DNA of 63,576 bases from Vulcanimicrobiota bacterium (GCA_021107945.1 JAIORV010000007.1:1-63576); one strand, 5' to 3'; counted from the stretch's first letter, positions 24,021 to 33,636 are shown. Notes: a model not told the origin generated them from the letters alone. Numbers and translations are program-made.

Positions 24021-24986
24021 CTATGGATCTCGTCTCAACACTCCTGTCAAGCAACGTGCTCCGGATCCGTACTCCATTGTTTCTTTCAGGGGAACTGTCA
24101 ATACTTTCATTCCCCTTTTTCTATATTCATCTGCTATTCCCGGGAAATGATCCGCCATTAAAATAGTCTCTTCATCTATACTCAAATTATTGGCTCCGGC
24201 AACTTCATCTAATCTTATTTCAATTTTATCCCATTTTGTCAGGGGATCAGGCAAGCCGTCAACAAGAGCCTCCGGGCAATAAGTCAATAATCCCGGTCTG
24301 TTTAAAGTCAGAATCCAGTCCAGATGGAAAAGATTTGGATTCAGTCTTATAATGTGGATTCTGTATTCATCCCCCAAAAGCTGTTTTAACCACTCTACTC
24401 CTGCTTTGCTGGTTGAATTACCCGACATTCCAACATAAATATTATGTCCGTCTATCATTATGTCTCCATTTTCAAGGTAAAGATCGTCTTCCCTGTAATG
24501 TGGAGAAGGAGGTGGAGTGGATATATAAGTTGCGTTGCTGTCTTTCAGAAGGGGTTCCAACGCTTTTCTAACAACCCAAACCTGTTTTCTCCTGAAAGGC
24601 ATACGAAAAGAATTAAGCAATATTACTGTTGTGCCGATTACCCGGAGAAAGTCGGCTCCGCCAAAAAGCATATTCCCTTTTTGAATACCGGATAGATAAT
24701 CCTTTTCTTCAGGATACTCCATCGGCAATATTCTATGTACTTTGACTCCATTTTCAGACAAGACCTTTGCTATGGTGTCCAATGCTTTTTGAAGTCTAGC
24801 TGATATTTCAGGAAATATTTCTTTTGTAACCTGCCCCGCTCTTTCCCTGACGGCTTTTTTGCCCTCTTCAGACAGCCAGACTAATGCGGGAATGTAATCG
24901 GGCTCAACTGTCCAATCTTCGTTCCCTATAAAGCATTCTCTCAGTCGCCCCCACTCATTCCAGACGCCTATAACCCGTTTACTCAT
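24021..24986 (-). CDS. amidinotransferase / arginine deiminase superfamily enzyme
   Basis: 321 residues of the guanidino-group-modifying fold, closest in layout to glycine or inosamine-phosphate amidinotransferases. Catalytic elements visible are the Asp in LENGDIMI, the His in FHLDWILTL and the nucleophilic Cys in GSGARCLTG near the C-terminus. The start MSKRVIGVWNEWGRLRE matches the family, and the ATG is preceded by TTGGAGGAAAG. The enzyme would move an amidino group from arginine to an amine, or hydrolyse a guanidine. No aminocyclitol or creatine pathway genes are nearby. It is convergent with the SGNH pair. Confidence 0.8.
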   Translation of the reverse strand: MSKRVIGVWNEWGRLRECFIGNEDWTVEPDYIPALVWLSEEGKKAVRERAGQVTKEIFPEISARLQKALDTIAKVLSENGVKVHRILPMEYPEEKDYLSGIQKGNMLFGGADFLRVIGTTVILLNSFRMPFRRKQVWVVRKALEPLLKDSNATYISTPPPSPHYREDDLYLENGDIMIDGHNIYVGMSGNSTSKAGVEWLKQLLGDEYRIHIIRLNPNLFHLDWILTLNRPGLLTYCPEALVDGLPDPLTKWDKIEIRLDEVAGANNLSIDEETILMADHFPGIADEYRKRGMKVLTVPLKETMEYGSGARCLTGVLRRDP

Positions 24987-25171
24987 TTCTTTCCTCCAAT
25001 ATAATAATAACTGTTTATCACTTCACTGTATCTTCCTTTGAAAGTGAGTAATTATTCACCGCAGAGCTCGCAGAGGACACTGAAACAAGTTCAGTGCAGG
25101 CTCCTAGCAATGACAAAATGGGAAAGTCCTGTTCCAATATCCAAACTCCAACTTCTGACTTCCGATTATTG

Positions 25172-25189
25172 GCGGGTTTAAAAACCCGC
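25172..25189. repeat. GCGGGTTTAAAAACCCGC palindrome, copy 2
   Basis: Exact copy of the 18-bp palindrome at 2846, followed by GCTACGT. It lies in a 256-base gap filled with CAACTTCTGACTTCCGA-type degenerate repeats between the radical SAM and amidinotransferase genes. Confidence 0.8.
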
Positions 25190-25242
25190 GCTACGTACCT
25201 ATATCCGATTTCCGACCTCCGACATCTGACTTCCGACTTCCA

Positions 25243-26823
25243 TTATTGCGATATCAGTTTCGATAATGACCCGTACTGACGAAGTTTGAAGAATGTCAGC
25301 TCGCCGTTAAAGAGCATCTCGAACCCTATCTGCGCCATTCTGAAAAGGTTGCATACTTTCGAGAAGAAAAAGAGAGGTCCCGGGTTTTTTTTGAAATATT
25401 TGTTTTGAGAAAGCCACTTTACGAAAAATCGGGGAATGAATCCCTTGGATACCAACAGAACAAGCGAGAGCCAATATATATCTTCCTTCGATCTGGGATA
25501 ATCCAGGCTTACCCTGAACTGCCTCCATGCCTTCGTATTCTTTCCCTCGATATCATCTTCGGTTATCAGTCCCTGCTCCAGCATATCCTTGGCAAGCTCG
25601 GTCCCGGGGAATATCACAAGAGAATATAAATAGAGCCTATATGGACCGGGAAGCTCCATGAGGAAATCGAACAGGGCCTTTTTATCTTCCTCCGTTGCAA
25701 GTGGGTTGTCAATTATAACGTCATATACAACCTCAATCTTCAGCTCTTTATTCAACTCGGCGAACTCCATTATTTGCTTGTTTCCCGGAGCACGCTTGAA
25801 TATTTCTGTCATCTCGGACTCGGATGCGCTCTCTATCCCGACCTGAACCTTGATTAATCCGGCGTCCTTGAGCAGATGGAGAACATCCTCTTTCAACAGG
25901 TGAGGATGAATGAGACATTCGAATGGAATCCCGATTTTTTCTTTATAGAGCTTGCAGAATTTAACAACCCATTCCTTCCCGAATGCAAATGCGGTGTCGT
26001 CATCTACCTTGACTCTGCGGATACGGGGGAATATCTCTTTTGCGGACTCAAGCTCTTCGATAACATGTTCCGGGCTCCTGAACCGGAAATATTTTCCCTT
26101 TCCCTTATAGATTCGCCTTAAAATCGAGTTGTAGCAATATGAGCAGGCATAAGGACATCCCCTGGAAGCATAAATCCTATACTCCACCCCTGCAAGGAGA
26201 GGCTCGCCTTCGATTACCTTATTGCTGTCGATAAGATATTTTTCCTCCGAAGAATGATCGGGATGCGGCAGGGTGTCCAAATCCTGTATGAGCATCCTGG
26301 AGGGCGTTTTCCGGATCTCGCCGTCCTTTTTGAGCCATATGTTCTCTATATTCTCTCCAGTTTCGCCTTCAGACAGGGCTGTTACAAGGTCAAGGAGAGG
26401 TCCCTCGCCCTCGCCGAGACATACATAATCGGCATGTTCCAGGCATTCTTCCGGGGCGGTTGTGGCATGAATCCCACCCCATAGAATGGGGGTTTCGATC
26501 TCCTCTTTTATTTTTTCCGTCAGATCTCTTGCAATACAAAGAAAAGATGAGATGAAGCTGAGTCCGATGAGATCGGGATTCAACTTTTTCAGGAGATTGA
26601 CAAGCAGGTTGACTTCCTTGTCGGTAGGTCTTTCGTTTGCGTTATTTCGCCATTCCTTGAAGAATATTGTAGAAACCCTGTATCCCGCCCGTTTTAAATG
26701 CGCGGCAAGGTATCTCACCCCGTCGTTTTCCGTGCCGTATAGGGCGATGAGGGCAAGGTGAAAACCGCTTTTTATTATTCCGGTTGTGTTGTTATTGTTT
26801 TGATGCATACTATTATTTTGCAA
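25243..26823 (-). CDS. cobalamin-binding-domain radical SAM protein
   Basis: Up to 526 residues. An N-terminal B12-binding-like Rossmann domain (about 20-150: LALIALYGTENDGVRYLAAHL, then GLSFISSFLCIA and ILWGGIHATT) is followed by a radical SAM domain with CPYACSYC (about 221-228) and a C-terminal extension. Such proteins use SAM and often cobalamin for methylation or ring rearrangements of lipids, cofactors or natural products. Start is a TTG at 26823 or an ATG at 26808; neither has a strong ribosome site. No substrate clue comes from the neighbours. Confidence 0.85.
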   Translation of the reverse strand: MQNNSMHQNNNNTTGIIKSGFHLALIALYGTENDGVRYLAAHLKRAGYRVSTIFFKEWRNNANERPTDKEVNLLVNLLKKLNPDLIGLSFISSFLCIARDLTEKIKEEIETPILWGGIHATTAPEECLEHADYVCLGEGEGPLLDLVTALSEGETGENIENIWLKKDGEIRKTPSRMLIQDLDTLPHPDHSSEEKYLIDSNKVIEGEPLLAGVEYRIYASRGCPYACSYCYNSILRRIYKGKGKYFRFRSPEHVIEELESAKEIFPRIRRVKVDDDTAFAFGKEWVVKFCKLYKEKIGIPFECLIHPHLLKEDVLHLLKDAGLIKVQVGIESASESEMTEIFKRAPGNKQIMEFAELNKELKIEVVYDVIIDNPLATEEDKKALFDFLMELPGPYRLYLYSLVIFPGTELAKDMLEQGLITEDDIEGKNTKAWRQFRVSLDYPRSKEDIYWLSLVLLVSKGFIPRFFVKWLSQNKYFKKNPGPLFFFSKVCNLFRMAQIGFEMLFNGELTFFKLRQYGSLSKLISQ

Positions 26824-27664
26824 CCATTCACCGCAGGGGACACGGATTCTTTTTGTGGTTAATAGATACTATTGCCATCTGCACATGAAATTGCCGCCCT
26901 TATATCCTCTCTCTCCAATTCAAAATAACTGTTTCTCTTCCTATTTTACTGTTAAATCAATAAAATGAAAACCCCTCTTTTTATTTTACTATTCATAAAG
27001 GCGACATTATTGTGGGACAATTTATTGGGGACAGACACCAATAGGGAAGCCACTGAAGTGGCTGGGAAAGTAAAGGGGTGGGATTCCTTTCTTCTCCCGG
27101 TTGAAACCGGGGGTTAATCTAATGGGACGCACTATTTTCGTCATTCCATTTTCCGTTTCCCATCATCGGCCCTTCGTGGTGAAAGGCATTTTCGTTCTGC
27201 ATTTATCGGGATGGGGACATCCCTCCTACAGATTTGGTCTGCGTTTTCGGGCTTGTGTCATCTTCTTCGTGTTCTTCGTGCCTTCGTGGTGAAAGGCATT
27301 TTCGTTCTGCATTTATCGGGATGGGGACATCCCTCCTATAGATTCGACCTTTGGTTTCTTCTCCGTGGTGAAAATCTTTGTTTTTTCGTTATCCTTTTTC
27401 CTGATTTCCTAATTTCCTAAGAGGGAACAAATTCCTTATTATCCTTATTTCTCTTACCCTCCTCATTTCCTTATACGGAATTAGTTCGATTGATGAAAAA
27501 TAGCTTGAAAGTACCGTCATATGAACAATTTATTGCTGTGCCACAACATGATATAATGATAGTGGTTAATAATAAATATAGATAATATTCTTAATTCCTT
27601 TTCTTAACAGGCGGAATTGAGCCTCCCTCCATTTGTTAATTTTTCTTAAACGATTATACTAAAT
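26824..27664. repeat. 841-base gene-free stretch with hairpins and direct repeats
   Basis: No gene. It contains the hairpins AGCCACTGAAGTGGCT (27048-27063) and CCCGGTTGAAACCGGG (27096-27111). The second is followed by a flank found inverted at 42376-42405. Two near-identical 65-base direct repeats lie at 27171-27235 and 27281-27345, each ending with the inverted GTAGGAGGGATGTCCCC-type unit. The last 200 bases are AT-rich and hold a promoter candidate. Confidence 0.6.
27529..27557 (+). promoter_or_regulatory. promoter candidate for the pilus cluster
   Basis: TTTATT (weak -35), a 17-base spacer and TATAAT at 27552-27557, with TG at -15 giving an extended -10 (TGATATAAT). It lies about 108 bases before the first pilus gene. 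Confidence 0.45.
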
Positions 27665-29011
27665 ATGGTTGTGATTTTATTGTCGGGAAAGCTATCAGAA
27701 TGCCATTTGCATAAGCAAAAAGGAACTGCGTTATTCCTCACGATGGTCGCTATCACGATCCTTGCGATTATTGCTTATGCTCTTGTTACAATTTCCATGA
27801 TTCAATCAAGAGTTACCGCAGAACGGCTGGGAGAGAGCAAGGCCTATTATTACGCGCGGGTCGGAGTATCAAAAGCGATTGATGAGCTTGAGCATGACTA
27901 CTGGTGGGGGACTTCAGGCGTTCAAACATTCCAGCTTGAAGACGGCATGTATGATATAGTGGTCTGGGCACCGGAATCGAATCAGACTTCTCCTGACAAG
28001 ATATGGAAAGTTACTTCATCGGGAAAATACAGTGGAAAAACAAGGAAGATAGAAGCATGGGTAAAGTTAGAATCATTTGCCAAGTTTGCCTATTTCACCG
28101 AAGTTGAGAAGACGGGTTATACGACAATCTGGTTTACAGACAGGGACAAACTGACCGGAAGTGCTCATACGAACGGCTACTTCAGCATTTACCGTACTCC
28201 GCAGTGCTCCGAGAGAATGACCAGTCATAATAAAGACGACTCTCGTTACAATTCCGCAACCCGCATATATACTCAGGGAGGGAATACATATACGGACCCC
28301 GCCAAATTTTATAACTATTACTCAAATTATACTTATGATTACCCAATACCCCTTGACGGAAGTCCTGATTTTGCATTTGCAGGAGGTCAACCCGATATCC
28401 CGCTTCCACAGGACACAACAAGCGTGGAGGAACAAGCGCAACACAAATTTGACACCGACGTGGAAATCACATTTCTTGAAACGGGACAGATTGAAGTGAA
28501 ACCGGCAGGTGTGGATGATATAACAACTATTGATACGAATGACCTTACCTTGCATGTTAACGGGGACATTATTATCAAGGGAGGCACAATGAAAGGCAGC
28601 GCCACAATCGGATGTACGGGGGATATTAAAATCCAGGAGAGCATTCTCTATCAGGATAAAGAAAAAGACATCCTTGGGTTGATTGCGGGTGATGACATAA
28701 TAATTGACACCGACCCATATACATATAATAATATCGAGATTAACGCAATTATGATGGCTCTTAGCGGCTCTTTTTATGTAAGTTCATATTCATCGGGAAA
28801 TCCCAGAGGGACTCTTAAAATATTCGGTGGACTGATTCAGTTTTCGAGAGGCCCAGTGGGAACTTTCAGCTCCTATTCAGGACAGGTTGTGACCGGTTAC
28901 AGCAAGGATTACGAATACGATACCAAATTGATCAACTCACCACCACCAAATTACCCCACGACAGGGAACATAAAGATTTTATCATTAAAGGATAATGGAG
29001 CTTTACAATAG
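27665..29011 (+). CDS. PilX/DUF4900-like pilus assembly protein (1)
   Basis: 448 residues. The N-terminus KQKGTALFLTMVAITILAI is a prepilin-like hydrophobic helix of PilX type without the Glu at position +5. YYYARVGVSKAIDELE and a large beta-rich domain follow, with the DUF4900-like segments FTDRDKLTGSAHTNGYF and ILGLIAGDDIIID. Such proteins are exported, inserted in the inner membrane and act as minor type IV pilus or pseudopilus components. The start at 27665 lacks a clear ribosome site. Its paralogue is at 30882, and the two flank the pilV- and pilW-like genes. Confidence 0.75.
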   Translation: MVVILLSGKLSECHLHKQKGTALFLTMVAITILAIIAYALVTISMIQSRVTAERLGESKAYYYARVGVSKAIDELEHDYWWGTSGVQTFQLEDGMYDIVVWAPESNQTSPDKIWKVTSSGKYSGKTRKIEAWVKLESFAKFAYFTEVEKTGYTTIWFTDRDKLTGSAHTNGYFSIYRTPQCSERMTSHNKDDSRYNSATRIYTQGGNTYTDPAKFYNYYSNYTYDYPIPLDGSPDFAFAGGQPDIPLPQDTTSVEEQAQHKFDTDVEITFLETGQIEVKPAGVDDITTIDTNDLTLHVNGDIIIKGGTMKGSATIGCTGDIKIQESILYQDKEKDILGLIAGDDIIIDTDPYTYNNIEINAIMMALSGSFYVSSYSSGNPRGTLKIFGGLIQFSRGPVGTFSSYSGQVVTGYSKDYEYDTKLINSPPPNYPTTGNIKILSLKDNGALQ

Positions 29012-29546
29012 AGTTCAAAATGTGGTTGGCCTGTGATAAAATGCATTCAAAGTTACTGTTCATTGCAGAGGACGCAGAGTTTTAATGAAGTTAACGTTTC
29101 AGATGATAATTGCCGAATTTAAAAGTGCATTTTGATTTCTTCGGTGACAATATGAACTAGAGTAGTATTAGAACTAAGAAAAAGATCGAACTGGATAGAA
29201 ATGGCAAGTTTTTTTATTTTGAATTTTGTTAAATGAGTCGTAATTTGACAAACATACCAAGTAATAGTGACTTCGAGCATGATTGCCGGTGGAAGGCCAT
29301 AGAATCACATAGAGACCGCGGATCTTGCAGAGGACAAGCACAGAGAAATGAGGGTTTCTCTGTGCTCTCTGTGTCCTCTGTGGTAAATGGGAAGAAATAA
29401 TCAGAGTAAACCAAGAGGTCTTATAGCTAAATTATTGAAATGTCTATCTCTATCGGTTATATTATGGGATAGGCTATATAACAGTTTGAATATTAATCCC
29501 ATCCGGGGATAAAAAAAGCCGGTGGACTCCGGCAGATGAGGTTTAA
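29012..29546. repeat. 535-base gap inside the pilus cluster
   Basis: No gene seen. A CTCTGTG/CTCTGTGGT degenerate repeat in both orientations lies at about 29305-29395. The rest is AT-rich. A GCCGGTGGACTCCGGC hairpin (29519-29534) lies just before the next gene's ribosome site and could affect its translation. Confidence 0.45.
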
Positions 29547-29948
29547 TTGAAAAGGAACAAATTTAAATATAATAAAGGACTTTCACTCATAGAGGTTTTG
29601 ATTGCTCTTGGAATTCTTGCAGTCGGGATTTTAGCGATTATAGGTATTTTCCCCAGTATCTTCCGGCTCAATGCAAATTCCTGGAATACGACTGAAATTA
29701 TGCTGATTACCCAGGAGAAGATGGATGAGGTTCTTGCCAACAACCAGTATATAAGTACCAGCGCCCAGGAAGATTATCCTTCGCAGATTCCCCGGGACGC
29801 CCAGGGAAATCCCACAGGATACAGGAAATGGTGGGGAGAGGCAGACCCGGGAGGTAATCCCAATATTCAGATAATCCAGGTAGAAGTGGTATGGATTGAG
29901 AGTGGGAGAGTGAAAAGATACAATCTAACCGGGGCGGTTTCACCGTGA
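29547..29948 (+). CDS. PilV/GspI-like prepilin
   Basis: 133 residues from a TTG start, with GAGG six bases upstream. The class III signal peptide NKG^LSLIEVLIALGILAVGILAI is cleaved after Gly and keeps Glu at +5, so it is a substrate of a PilD-type prepilin peptidase. A short soluble domain follows, with WNTTEIMLITQEKMDEVLA, typical of PilV or GspI minor pseudopilins. It is part of the minor pilin cluster with PilW- and PilX-like genes. Type IV pilus versus type II secretion cannot be decided because no ATPase or secretin is in the window. Confidence 0.85.
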   Translation: MKRNKFKYNKGLSLIEVLIALGILAVGILAIIGIFPSIFRLNANSWNTTEIMLITQEKMDEVLANNQYISTSAQEDYPSQIPRDAQGNPTGYRKWWGEADPGGNPNIQIIQVEVVWIESGRVKRYNLTGAVSP

Positions 29949-30236
29949 GGAAATGAAGAATTTTATCTCTAAGGAAATTAGGAAATCAGGAAAACGGAGG
30001 ACGGAGGTCAGAGGTCGGATCTGTAGGAGGGACGTCCCCGTCCCGATAAACGGAAAACGGAAAACGGATTATGGATGTCGGAGGGCGGTTTTTTAACAAT
30101 GAAGCTACGGAGTTAACGAAGAAAATCATTTAAAAACTCCGTGCCCTTTGTGTCTTCGTGGTAAATATCGGAGGACTGATCTCATTTCCCACTTCTCGTT
30201 TCCCGCCTCCAATTTGGGATATAGGTGATGCACAGA
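29949..30236. repeat. repeat-filled gap between prepilin genes
   Basis: A GTAGGAGGGACGTCCCCG-type unit (30022-30052), ACGGAAAACGG runs and a TTCGTGGT block fill the gap. A functional cluster broken by such repeats implies they insert into operons without obvious polarity loss. Confidence 0.5.
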
Positions 30237-30869
30237 ATGTTTTCAAATAAAAAAGGATTTACACTCTCAGAGGTAATGGTTACTGCCGTTGTCTTTCTTT
30301 TGTTTGCTATGTCAGTTCTGGGAATGTTGATAATGGGAATGAGATATCTCAACAAGGCTGATGCGGATATCGCGGCACAACAAAATTGCAGGGATATCCT
30401 GGATGTAATGACAAGCGAATTGAGACAGGCGGCTCCATGTCCGGATCCCGGGCAGGGAAGCAATCCTGCAAGGGGATATATAGCCATAGATCCTCCGGTG
30501 GGATCAACTTCCGTGCCGCTCCCAAATAAAAATAATACAAAGTCAACGGATCTGCTGGAGTTCACGGAGCCAAATTACTCGAATTTTGATCCGTCGGATC
30601 CAGATTTCGACCATACAAATCCTTCAAATTATCAAAAAATAAAATATGAGGTAACGGGAAACAAGGTGCTCACAAGAGAAGTTACGACCTATAATACCGA
30701 TGGAAGTGTTAATACAACCGATTCCGCTGAAGTTGCTGTCACTCAAAACGGACAAATAGGCTTTGATGTTGTCTGGCAATCCAACAAGGTGTTTGATGTG
30801 ACCGTATCCACGGAGGAATCCGGAAAGCATTACAACGGAACAGCCAAGGTTTTTGTTTTGGTGGAATAA
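30237..30869 (+). CDS. PilW/GspJ-like prepilin
   Basis: About 210 residues from the ATG at 30237 (AGGTG eight bases upstream; the frame is open to a GTG at 30225). The prepilin signal is NKKG^FTLSEVMVTAVVFLLF with Glu at +5, followed by MRYLNKADADIAAQQNCRDILDVMTSELRQA, the amphipathic helix common to PilW and GspJ. The C-terminal part is a small beta-rich domain. It lies 12 bases before the second PilX-like gene, so the two are likely co-transcribed. Confidence 0.83.
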   Translation: MFSNKKGFTLSEVMVTAVVFLLFAMSVLGMLIMGMRYLNKADADIAAQQNCRDILDVMTSELRQAAPCPDPGQGSNPARGYIAIDPPVGSTSVPLPNKNNTKSTDLLEFTEPNYSNFDPSDPDFDHTNPSNYQKIKYEVTGNKVLTREVTTYNTDGSVNTTDSAEVAVTQNGQIGFDVVWQSNKVFDVTVSTEESGKHYNGTAKVFVLVE

Positions 30870-30881
30870 AATGGACGGGAT

Positions 30882-32237
30882 GTGGTTATTATAGAAAGAA
30901 ATAACTATAAATATAAGAAAAAGCAGAAAGGAATAGCCCTGTTTCTTACGCTTATTGCCTTGACTCTGCTGTCTATCATAGGCTTTGGACTGGTGGGGAT
31001 TTCAACGATTCAGAGCAAAGCGGCCCTTGTTCAACAGGATGCCGTTCGTTCATATTACTACGCCCGGATTGGTCTCTCGACTGCCAGGGAAGAGTTGAAG
31101 AAAAACTATTCCTGGGACGGTGGATCCCATACATATGTACAGGGAAACCAGGCACAGATGCAAGAGGGATATACCGTTACCGTATGGAGGCCGTCGGATT
31201 TCTATACCACAACAAACAAGGTCTGGAAAGTCACTTCGACCGGAGTATATGGCGGCTCAAGAAGAACTCTTACTTCCTGGTTGAACCTGGAATCATTCGC
31301 AACATACTTATATTTCACGGACAGGGAAAAAATGGGCTCGACCACTATTTGGTTTATCTGGAAAGATAAGCTTCATGGAAGAGTACATACAAACGGGTAT
31401 TTCAGTATGTATTATCACCCGCAGTTCTCGGGAAAGGTAACAAGCCATAATGGCGGCGATTCATATTATGACTCCGCTAATCGAAAATATCACCAGGGAG
31501 GGAAATGGTACACTGATCTGTCCAAATTCTTCCACTATTACCACAGTTACAGTAATGACTGTCCAATTGCCGTATCCGGGCAAGAGAGCGACTTCTCGTT
31601 TGCCGGTGAACAACCTGAAGTTTCGTTGCCGGCGAACACAAACAGTATTCAGGCAAATGCGGATTTTTCTTACTCGAGTACCACAAAACTGAAATTCTAT
31701 GATGAAGGAAAAGTCAGGGTCATGAATTATTCCGATGGAAGTTGGCACACGGAGTATAAAAACACGGATAACATCACGATTTATGTTGACGGTAAGGTAG
31801 TAATAGAGGGAGGAACGCTCAAGGGGAAATGCACCGTGGGATGCACAGGAAATATGGAAATTGAAAACAGTCTTGTTTATAACGACCAAAATCTTGACGT
31901 AATGGGGGTCGTGGCGGGACAGAATATAATTATCAAAACAGGTCCATACACATCAAAAAATCTTACTCTTCATATGGTTTTAATGGCTCTTAACGGCTCG
32001 TTTTATGTGGATCAATATGGCAGTGGAATACCAAGGGGAAAACTCACAATTCTGGGCGGATTGATCCAGGGGAGTAGAGGCCCCGTAGGCACATTCAGCG
32101 GGGGCGATATAAGAACCGGATACAACAAGGATTATAAATATGACAAGAAGCTTCTGAACATGCCACCGCCCAATTATCCCACAACGGGAAATGTTATACT
32201 ACTATCAATCGAGGACTCAGCCTCGTTGGGACATTGA
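30882..32237 (+). CDS. PilX/DUF4900-like pilus assembly protein (2)
   Basis: 451 residues from a GTG start. It is colinear with the product of 27665-29011: KQKGIALFLTLIALTLLSIIG, SYYYARIGLSTAREELKK, WKDKLHGRVHTNGYFSMYY, and the C-terminal ILGGLIQGSRGPVGTFSGG and PPPNYPTTGN. The hydrophobic helix lacks Glu at +5, as in PilX relatives. Two related PilX-like subunits in one locus are unusual and may form alternative tip complexes (inference). The next gene follows 27 bases downstream. Confidence 0.75.
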   Translation: MVIIERNNYKYKKKQKGIALFLTLIALTLLSIIGFGLVGISTIQSKAALVQQDAVRSYYYARIGLSTAREELKKNYSWDGGSHTYVQGNQAQMQEGYTVTVWRPSDFYTTTNKVWKVTSTGVYGGSRRTLTSWLNLESFATYLYFTDREKMGSTTIWFIWKDKLHGRVHTNGYFSMYYHPQFSGKVTSHNGGDSYYDSANRKYHQGGKWYTDLSKFFHYYHSYSNDCPIAVSGQESDFSFAGEQPEVSLPANTNSIQANADFSYSSTTKLKFYDEGKVRVMNYSDGSWHTEYKNTDNITIYVDGKVVIEGGTLKGKCTVGCTGNMEIENSLVYNDQNLDVMGVVAGQNIIIKTGPYTSKNLTLHMVLMALNGSFYVDQYGSGIPRGKLTILGGLIQGSRGPVGTFSGGDIRTGYNKDYKYDKKLLNMPPPNYPTTGNVILLSIEDSASLGH

Positions 32238-32264
32238 CAAACAGCTTGAAGGATGTGAAGCCGG

Positions 32265-32828
32265 ATGACGGATCAGGACGACGAACTCAAAAAAATTATT
32301 GAAGCCGCCGAGGAAAGCGTCAAGGAAGGCAAAAAACAAAGGGAGGAAACTCCCCAGAAGCCCGCGGAGCCTGAAAAGACTTCTACTTCGCCTCCTTCCG
32401 ACGAAATCGTGGATGAAAATAAAAAGAATGAGTGGGAGAAATGGAGTACGGATCAACTGGGAAAAGATGAAACCACTCCTGAAGCAAAAAAAGCCAAAAC
32501 AATAACCACGGTTTTTATTGCAATTGCAATTGCGTTGGCATTGGTTGTGTTTATTATATTTAATATCAATTTCAGTAAGCATTATAAGAAGATGAATAGC
32601 AGACGCAAAATTTCTGTCAAACAGCTTAAAAAGCAGAAAACACCCACTGCTCCAGCTACGCCGGGAGTCATTACACATAAAGGAGTTCCTTCCGCCCAAA
32701 AGCCCCCGGGCTGGAAACAACCAATCAGAAAGCGGAAAACTCCCAAACCCGGAGAGATACCCGACTGGCAGAAGGAGAACCCCCCACCGACTGCAACGCC
32801 GGGAGGAAAGCCAATTATTATACAATAG
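32265..32828 (+). CDS. single-pass membrane protein of the pilus cluster
   Basis: 187 residues, no recognised family. A charged cytoplasmic N-terminus (about 1-85, rich in Lys/Glu/Pro) precedes one membrane helix (TTVFIAIAIALALVVFIIF, about 84-102) and a basic, Pro-rich external tail ending KPIIIQ. It is placed last in the pilus cluster. Possibly an assembly or anchoring factor, from position only. Confidence 0.65.
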   Translation: MTDQDDELKKIIEAAEESVKEGKKQREETPQKPAEPEKTSTSPPSDEIVDENKKNEWEKWSTDQLGKDETTPEAKKAKTITTVFIAIAIALALVVFIIFNINFSKHYKKMNSRRKISVKQLKKQKTPTAPATPGVITHKGVPSAQKPPGWKQPIRKRKTPKPGEIPDWQKENPPPTATPGGKPIIIQ

Positions 32829-32936
32829 GGTTGTTCTTTTGGGGATGCATGGGTGTTCAGACTAAAAATTCAACCATTTCAATTGACGACACATCATTGA
32901 TGGTGTATGATTATATTAGAAATAGAGAAAAATGAA

Positions 32937-33152
32937 ATGACAATGAAGGCTCATCAAATGTTAAAAATGTACTTACGAAATGGATGGTACATTAAAAGGC
33001 AGACCGGTCATTATATAATGGCGCACAATCTTTATAATGGCGCAATTCCTATTCCTCGCCATAAGAAAGAACTTAAGAAAAAAGAAGAAGTTAATCTGCT
33101 TAAAGCTTTTAATCAAGCAAAAGAAAAAGAGAGGATAATTCAGAATGATTAA
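32937..33152 (+). CDS. hicA: HicA-type toxin (mRNA interferase)
   Basis: A ~71-residue dsRBD-like HicA: GWYIKRQTGHYIMAH carries the active-site His (GHY in place of the usual GSHH), followed by IPIPRHKKELKKKEEVNLLKAF, matching the family's P(H/R)xKKELKxG segment. HicA cleaves mRNA and is neutralised by HicB. I use the ATG at 32937. Upstream in-frame codons back to 32907 and the ATG at 32943 are alternatives. It overlaps hicB by eight bases. Confidence 0.85.
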   Translation: MTMKAHQMLKMYLRNGWYIKRQTGHYIMAHNLYNGAIPIPRHKKELKKKEEVNLLKAFNQAKEKERIIQND

Positions 33153-33567
33153 ATATCCTGCAAGATGGGAACCGGATGGAGACGGGTTCTTTATCCAATT
33201 CATTGATATTCCTGATGCATTTACCGAAGGTGATACAATGGAAGAACTCATAAAAATGGCTGAAGATGCTCTTGCTGGAATTATTGCCTGTATTATGGAA
33301 GATAATGAAGAAGTTCCTGAACCGTCAAATATCCAGGGGGATAATATCATATATATTAAACTCCTTCCTGAAGTCGCCCTGCCTTTACTTATAAAGAAAA
33401 CTCGTAATAAAATAGGTGTATCCCAGGATAATATTGCTCAAAGAATGAAAATCCCTTATCAAACCTATCAACGGTGGGAAAGAGCTGAAGGATTTAATCC
33501 GACTCTTAAAACTCTAAAAAAAATTGCCCGGTCATTGGAAAAAAAGTTGGTTGTTGAGTTTGAGTAA
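33145..33567 (+). CDS. hicB: HicB-type antitoxin with C-terminal XRE helix-turn-helix
   Basis: 140 residues. The N-terminal partially degraded RNase H-like HicB domain (YPARWEPDGDGFFIQFIDIPDAFTEGDTMEELIKMAEDAL) blocks the toxin. The C-terminal helix-turn-helix (SQDNIAQRMKIPYQTYQRWERAE) probably autorepresses the operon. The gene order toxin-antitoxin with overlap is normal for hicAB. It marks the start of an accessory islet with hairpins, a recombinase relic and a HEPN gene. Confidence 0.88.
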   Translation: MIKYPARWEPDGDGFFIQFIDIPDAFTEGDTMEELIKMAEDALAGIIACIMEDNEEVPEPSNIQGDNIIYIKLLPEVALPLLIKKTRNKIGVSQDNIAQRMKIPYQTYQRWERAEGFNPTLKTLKKIARSLEKKLVVEFE

Positions 33568-33636
33568 GGAAGATAACCGCTCTATTAAAACTTTACTGTC
33601 TATCTGCCTGTCCGTTGTGTCGATCTGCCGTTGGGT

